A stretch of 64,000 nt of DNA from Cupriavidus pinatubonensis (GTDB lineage: Bacteria > Pseudomonadota > Gammaproteobacteria > Burkholderiales > Burkholderiaceae). Positions 60,116 to 64,000 of this stretch are shown one piece after another (the stretch's first letter is position 1; each line of letters begins with the position of its first letter). The position numbers and the translations under genes were made by a program. A model generated the notes under the pieces. It searched no databases. It was not told where the DNA came from and saw only the letters and a list, made by a program, of their open reading frames with translations. The stretch covers positions 2,170,001-2,234,000 of the forward strand of contig NZ_CP080766.1 in the NCBI RefSeq assembly GCF_019602855.1, given 5' to 3'.

Positions 60116-63100
60116 TTACTCCGTTCCCTTCAGCTCGATCAGTAGATCCTTCGCCGACACCCGGTCACCAGACTTCACATGCACGGCCGCGATCTCACAG
60201 TCGCGCTCAGCCGCGATGTGGGTTTCCATCTTCATGGCTTCCAACGCAATCAGCGTCGTGCCCGCCGCCACGCGTTGGCCCGGCTGGACCGCTACGGTCA
60301 CGATCGAGCCTGGCATCGGCGCGGCGATATGCAGCGGATTCTCAGGGTCCGCAACCGGACGGCTGTGGCGTGACGTACCGGCCTGCACGGTGCTGCGCTG
60401 CTCGATCACCGCCGTGCGCGACTGCCCGTTCAGTTCGAACTGGACCTTGATGTTGCCCTCTTCCGCGTCGGCATGCGTGCCCTGCAGCGATACCAGCAGC
60501 GTCTTGCCCGGCTCGATGTCGATGCCCACTTCTTCCTGTGGCTGCAGGCCGTACAGGAAGGCCGGCGTCGGCACCACCGAGGTATCGCTGTAGGTGCGCA
60601 CGTGCGCGTGATAAGCAACGGCCTGCTTGGGATACATCAGGTACGACGCCAGCTGGCGGTCGTCGACAGGCTGTTCGCACGCCGCGCTGGCTTCGGCGCG
60701 CGCTGCCTCGAGGTCAACCGCCGGAATCTGGTCGCCCGGGCGGTAAGGCGCGGGCGGCTCGCCGCGCAGCACCTTGCGCGACAGTTCCGCGGGGAAGCCG
60801 TCGGGCGGGAAGCCCAGCTCGCCCTTGAACAGCGAGACCACCGATTCGGGGAAGGCAACTTCGCGGGCCGGATCGCAGACATCGGCAGCGCTCATGTCGT
60901 TGGCCACCATCATCAGCGCCATGTCGCCGACCACCTTGGAGGTCGGCGTCACCTTCACGATATCGCCGAACATCTTGTTGACGTCGGCGTACGCGCGCGA
61001 CACCTCGGTCCAGCGATGCTCGATGCCGAGCGAACGTGCCTGCTCGCGCAGGTTGGTGTACTGGCCGCCGGGCATTTCGTGGCGGTAGACATCGGCGGTA
61101 CCCGCGCGGATTTCCGACTCGAACGGCGCGTAGTAGCGACGCACGCCTTCCCAGTACATCGACGCCTCGTGCAGCCGCTCCAGGCTGAGCCCCGGGTCGC
61201 GCTCGCTGCCGGCAAGCGCCGCCGCGATGCTCGACAGGTTCGGTTGCGAGGTGAGTCCGCTCATTGCATCCAGCGCACCATCCACTGCATCGCAGCCCGC
61301 CTCGATGGCGGCCAGCGCGGACGCGGCCGAGATGCCGCTGGTGTCGTGGGTATGGAAGTGCACGGGCAGGCCGGTCTCTTCCTTGAGCGCCTTGACCAGC
61401 GCGGCCGCGGCCTGCGGACGGCAGATGCCGGCCATATCCTTGATGCCCAGCACATGCACGCCGGCCTGCTTCAGTTCGCGCGCGATGCCGACGTAGTACT
61501 TCAGGTCGTACTTGGGACGGGAGCCGTCGAAGATGTCACCGGTGTAGCAGATCGCGCCTTCGCACAGCGCGCCGCTTTCGCCCACGGCATCGATGGCCAC
61601 GCGCATATTGCGCACCCAGTTCAGGGAATCGAACACGCGGAACACGTCCACGCCGGCGCTGGCGGCCTGGCGCACGAAGAACTTCACCACGTTGTCCGCG
61701 TAGTTGGTGTAGCCGACCGCGTTCGAGCCGCGCAACAGCATCTGGAACAGGATGTTCGGCACCCGCTCGCGCAGTTGCTCGAGACGCTGCCACGGGTCTT
61801 CCTTGAGGAAGCGCAGCGCCACATCGAACGTCGCGCCACCCCAGCACTCCATCGAGAACAGCTGCGGCAGTTCGCGCGCGTAGAACGGCGCGATCGGCAG
61901 CATGTCGGCGGTGCGCATGCGCGTGGCGAACAGCGACTGGTGCGCATCGCGCATGGTGGTGTCGGTCAGCAGCACCCGCTTCTGCTCGAGCATCCATTGC
62001 GAGAACTTCTCTGCACCAAGCTCGCGCAGCAGATCGCGCGTGCCGGTCGGCACCGGGCTCGTTGCGTCTACCGAGGGAAGCACGGGTGCGGGCAGCGGCA
62101 AGGACGGCAGCGAGCGGCCCGCCATTTCTGGATGGCCATTGACGCAGACATCGCCGAGATAGTGCAGCAGCTTGGTCGCGCGATCCTGCCGCTTGGTGAA
62201 CGCCAGCAGTTCGGGCGTCTTGTCGATAAAGCGCGTGGTGACGTCACCGGCCTTGAACGATGGGTGGTTGATGACGTTCTCGAGGAACTGCAGGTTGGAC
62301 GCGACGCCGCGGATGCGGAACTCGCGCAGCGCGCGGTCCATGCGCCGGATCGACTCGGGAGCAGTGGGCGCCCAGGTCGTGACCTTGACCAGCAGCGAAT
62401 CGTAGTAGGGCGTGATCACCGCGCCGCCGTAGGCGGTGCCGGCATCGAGCCGCACGCCGAAGCCTGCGGCGCTGCGATACGCGGACAGGCGGCCATAGTC
62501 GGGCAGGAAGCCGTTCTCAGGGTCCTCTGTGGTGATCCGGCATTGCAAGGCATGCCCGTTCAGCGAAATCCCCGACTGTTCCGGCACACCCGCAGCGCGC
62601 ACCACGATCTTGCCGTCAGCGTCGCGCGTGTTCTCGGTCATGCCGATATGGCCGCCTTCAGTGATGCGGATCTGCGCCTTGACGATATCGACGCCGGTGA
62701 CCATCTCGGTGACCGTGTGCTCGACCTGGATGCGCGGATTGACTTCGATGAAGTAGAACTGGCCGGAGTCGGCATCCATCAGGAATTCGATCGTGCCCGC
62801 ATGCGTGTAGCCGACCGCGCGCATCAGCCGCATCGCCGCGTCGCACAGTGCTGCGCGACCGGCGGCGTCGAGGTATGGCGCAGGCGCCCGCTCCACCACC
62901 TTCTGGTTGCGCCGCTGCACGGTACAATCGCGCTCGTACAGGTGCACCAGGTTGCCATGCGTATCGCCGAGCGCCTGCACTTCGACGTGGCGCGCATTGC
63001 GTACCAGTTTCTCGACATAGACCTCATCGTTGCCGAACGCAGCCAGCGCCTCCCGCCTTGCCGCCGGCAGCAACGTTTCGAGATCCTGTTCATTCTCCAG

Positions 63101-63625
63101 CATACGCATGCCGCGTCCGCCGCCACCCCAGCTCGCCTTGAGCATTAGCGGATAGCCGATGCCGGCTGCCAGGCGCTTGCACTCGTCCAGATCTTGCGGC
63201 AACGGGTCGGTGGCCGGCATCACCGGCACGCCCGCCTCGATCGCGGCATTGCGCGCCGCGACCTTGTTGCCGAGCTTGCGCATGACATCGGGCGACGGGC
63301 CGATCCAGCGGATACCGGCATCCATCACGGCCTGCGCGAAATCAGGGTTCTCCGAGAGGAAGCCGTAGCCCGGGTGAATGGCGTCGACCTTCGCCTGGCG
63401 CGCAATGCGCAAGATGTCGTCGATATCGAGGTAGGCCGCCAGCGGCTTCTTGCCCTCGCCGACAAGGTAGCTTTCATCGGCCTTGAAGCGATGGAGCGCG
63501 AGCCGGTCTTCCTTCGAATAGATCGCAACCGTGCGGATGTTCATCTCGGCGGCGGCCCGCATCACGCGAATCGCGATTTCGGATCGGTTGGCAATCAGCA
63601 GGGATTTGATTGGGGTGTAGTTCAT
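60116..63625 (-). CDS. pyc: Pyruvate carboxylase
   Basis: 1169-residue single-chain biotin enzyme that carboxylates pyruvate to oxaloacetate. The biotin carboxylase domain (1-470) begins SLLIANRSEIAIRVMRAA and has the ATP-grasp Gly-rich KASWGGGGRGM; the carboxyltransferase domain (about 540-820) has TDTTMRDAHQSLFATRM; the C-terminal carrier domain has EAMKMET with biotinyl K1132. Full length. ATG 63625 (MNYTPIKS) is preferred over a TTG three codons upstream; neither has a strong ribosome-binding site. Anaplerotic, cytoplasmic. A terminator lies directly after the stop. Confidence 0.95.
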   Translation of the reverse strand: MNYTPIKSLLIANRSEIAIRVMRAAAEMNIRTVAIYSKEDRLALHRFKADESYLVGEGKKPLAAYLDIDDILRIARQAKVDAIHPGYGFLSENPDFAQAVMDAGIRWIGPSPDVMRKLGNKVAARNAAIEAGVPVMPATDPLPQDLDECKRLAAGIGYPLMLKASWGGGGRGMRMLENEQDLETLLPAARREALAAFGNDEVYVEKLVRNARHVEVQALGDTHGNLVHLYERDCTVQRRNQKVVERAPAPYLDAAGRAALCDAAMRLMRAVGYTHAGTIEFLMDADSGQFYFIEVNPRIQVEHTVTEMVTGVDIVKAQIRITEGGHIGMTENTRDADGKIVVRAAGVPEQSGISLNGHALQCRITTEDPENGFLPDYGRLSAYRSAAGFGVRLDAGTAYGGAVITPYYDSLLVKVTTWAPTAPESIRRMDRALREFRIRGVASNLQFLENVINHPSFKAGDVTTRFIDKTPELLAFTKRQDRATKLLHYLGDVCVNGHPEMAGRSLPSLPLPAPVLPSVDATSPVPTGTRDLLRELGAEKFSQWMLEQKRVLLTDTTMRDAHQSLFATRMRTADMLPIAPFYARELPQLFSMECWGGATFDVALRFLKEDPWQRLEQLRERVPNILFQMLLRGSNAVGYTNYADNVVKFFVRQAASAGVDVFRVFDSLNWVRNMRVAIDAVGESGALCEGAICYTGDIFDGSRPKYDLKYYVGIARELKQAGVHVLGIKDMAGICRPQAAAALVKALKEETGLPVHFHTHDTSGISAASALAAIEAGCDAVDGALDAMSGLTSQPNLSSIAAALAGSERDPGLSLERLHEASMYWEGVRRYYAPFESEIRAGTADVYRHEMPGGQYTNLREQARSLGIEHRWTEVSRAYADVNKMFGDIVKVTPTSKVVGDMALMMVANDMSAADVCDPAREVAFPESVVSLFKGELGFPPDGFPAELSRKVLRGEPPAPYRPGDQIPAVDLEAARAEASAACEQPVDDRQLASYLMYPKQAVAYHAHVRTYSDTSVVPTPAFLYGLQPQEEVGIDIEPGKTLLVSLQGTHADAEEGNIKVQFELNGQSRTAVIEQRSTVQAGTSRHSRPVADPENPLHIAAPMPGSIVTVAVQPGQRVAAGTTLIALEAMKMETHIAAERDCEIAAVHVKSGDRVSAKDLLIELKGTE

Positions 63626-64000
63626 AGCGCACAAAGGAAGGGTCGGCCAGGGTTCAGGTGGCCCTCATGGTCAATCGGGTGCGGTGGTCCGCCATTGGGT
63701 CGAATAAGCGGAGGTTGGTCGGGGCATAGCGCAAGAAGCAGGCCAAGGCCTGCTGTCATCACAGCTCTTTGATTTTTATGGAACTTTTTTGGAGGGATGG
63801 GACCGGGTGTTTCGCTAATGAAATGCAAGATTTCACTGGTGAAATTGAACGGCCATCAGGCGGCCGTTCCATACGCTTAGAGGCGAGGCAGGAGACGGCG
63901 CCCGATAGGCCGCGTGATGTCGCGTAATACCATGTCCGCACAATCCGAGGCAGTCGCGGATCGTCCGTCTTCAGTGTTCCTCATTGCACCCATTTCACAG
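63626..64000. other. Intergenic region at the window end
   Basis: No credible gene in 375 bases. It holds two tandem dyads (63810-63845) and an eight-base hairpin (GAACGGCC at 63847-63854 with GGCCGTTC at 63862-63869). The region probably contains promoters for pyc and for a gene beyond the window. Confidence 0.6.
63810..63845. promoter_or_regulatory. Two tandem operator-like dyads, 21 bases apart
   Basis: TTTCGCTAATGAAAT (63810-63824) and TTTCACTGGTGAAAT (63831-63845) share TTTC-N6-GAAAT and their starts are exactly 21 bases apart, two helical turns. The second has seven-base arms (ATTTCAC/GTGAAAT). They are 185-220 bases upstream of pyc and may serve pyc or a gene past the window. Confidence 0.65.

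Noticed and set aside
60473-63148. 891-codon plus-strand frame opposite pyruvate carboxylase
   Set aside because: Antisense shadow of a full-length, motif-complete pyruvate carboxylase.
1-64000. CRISPR arrays, tRNA or rRNA genes, insertion sequences
   Set aside because: No repeat-spacer pattern, cloverleaf with CCA-proximal pairing, or transposase sequence was recognised on reading the gaps.

Overview
The window is GC-rich, densely coded DNA from a betaproteobacterium of the Burkholderiaceae. Gene content and protein style look most like Cupriavidus or a close relative: Bug-type periplasmic binding proteins, many LysR regulators, a complete nap-ccm cluster and a NahR-type aromatic regulator. 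Genus is inferred from protein resemblance only. No rRNA, tRNA, CRISPR array, insertion sequence or replication origin was seen.

Layout. 1-5012: a catabolic cluster on the minus strand with a split transketolase (two genes, the second cut by the window edge), an MFS permease, an SDR dehydrogenase and a LysR regulator; the substrate is unknown. 5105-16342: one long minus-strand operon, napEDABC-ccmABCDEFGHI, which encodes periplasmic nitrate reductase followed directly by the whole System I cytochrome c maturation machinery that its haem subunits need. A near-consensus sigma-70 promoter lies upstream of napE. 16568-17119: a small conserved hypothetical protein.

17275-31224: a MalT/AlkS-type ATP-binding LuxR regulator diverges from a ten-gene plus-strand operon: acyl-CoA ligase, SCP-x-type thiolase, two MaoC-type hydratase proteins, SDR, acyl-CoA dehydrogenase, Bug binding protein, TauD-type dioxygenase, aldehyde dehydrogenase and GMC alcohol dehydrogenase. 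Together these read as a complete route that releases or takes in an alcohol or aldehyde, oxidises it to an acid, activates it to a CoA thioester and shortens it by beta-oxidation. It is the best candidate for an undescribed pathway in the window.

31298-40291: stress and housekeeping genes: a small fimbrin-like secreted protein, SerA-like dehydrogenase, lipoprotein, two divergent universal stress proteins separated by two FNR/ANR boxes, cysteine synthase, a Kef/YbaL-type antiporter, an AraC-like protein, an OsmC protein and a small proline-rich protein with a double-glycine leader-like N terminus. 40603-53416: thiolase plus PanE-like reductase behind an operator-rich promoter, a Tat-exported alpha/beta hydrolase, an Ada protein whose N-terminal zinc site is degenerate with a companion 2OG oxygenase, a solute-binding-protein remnant, a quinone-reductase/LysR divergent pair, FMN protein, GST, LysR, isochorismatase-like hydrolase and a DnaJ homologue.

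53470-60061: aromatic degradation genes: a TetR regulator with matched operators in front of an SDR and of a DsbA-family isomerase, then a four-gene Rieske oxygenase operon of salicylate 5-hydroxylase type, divergent from a NahR-like regulator. 60116-63625: pyruvate carboxylase, with two tandem dyads far upstream near the window end.
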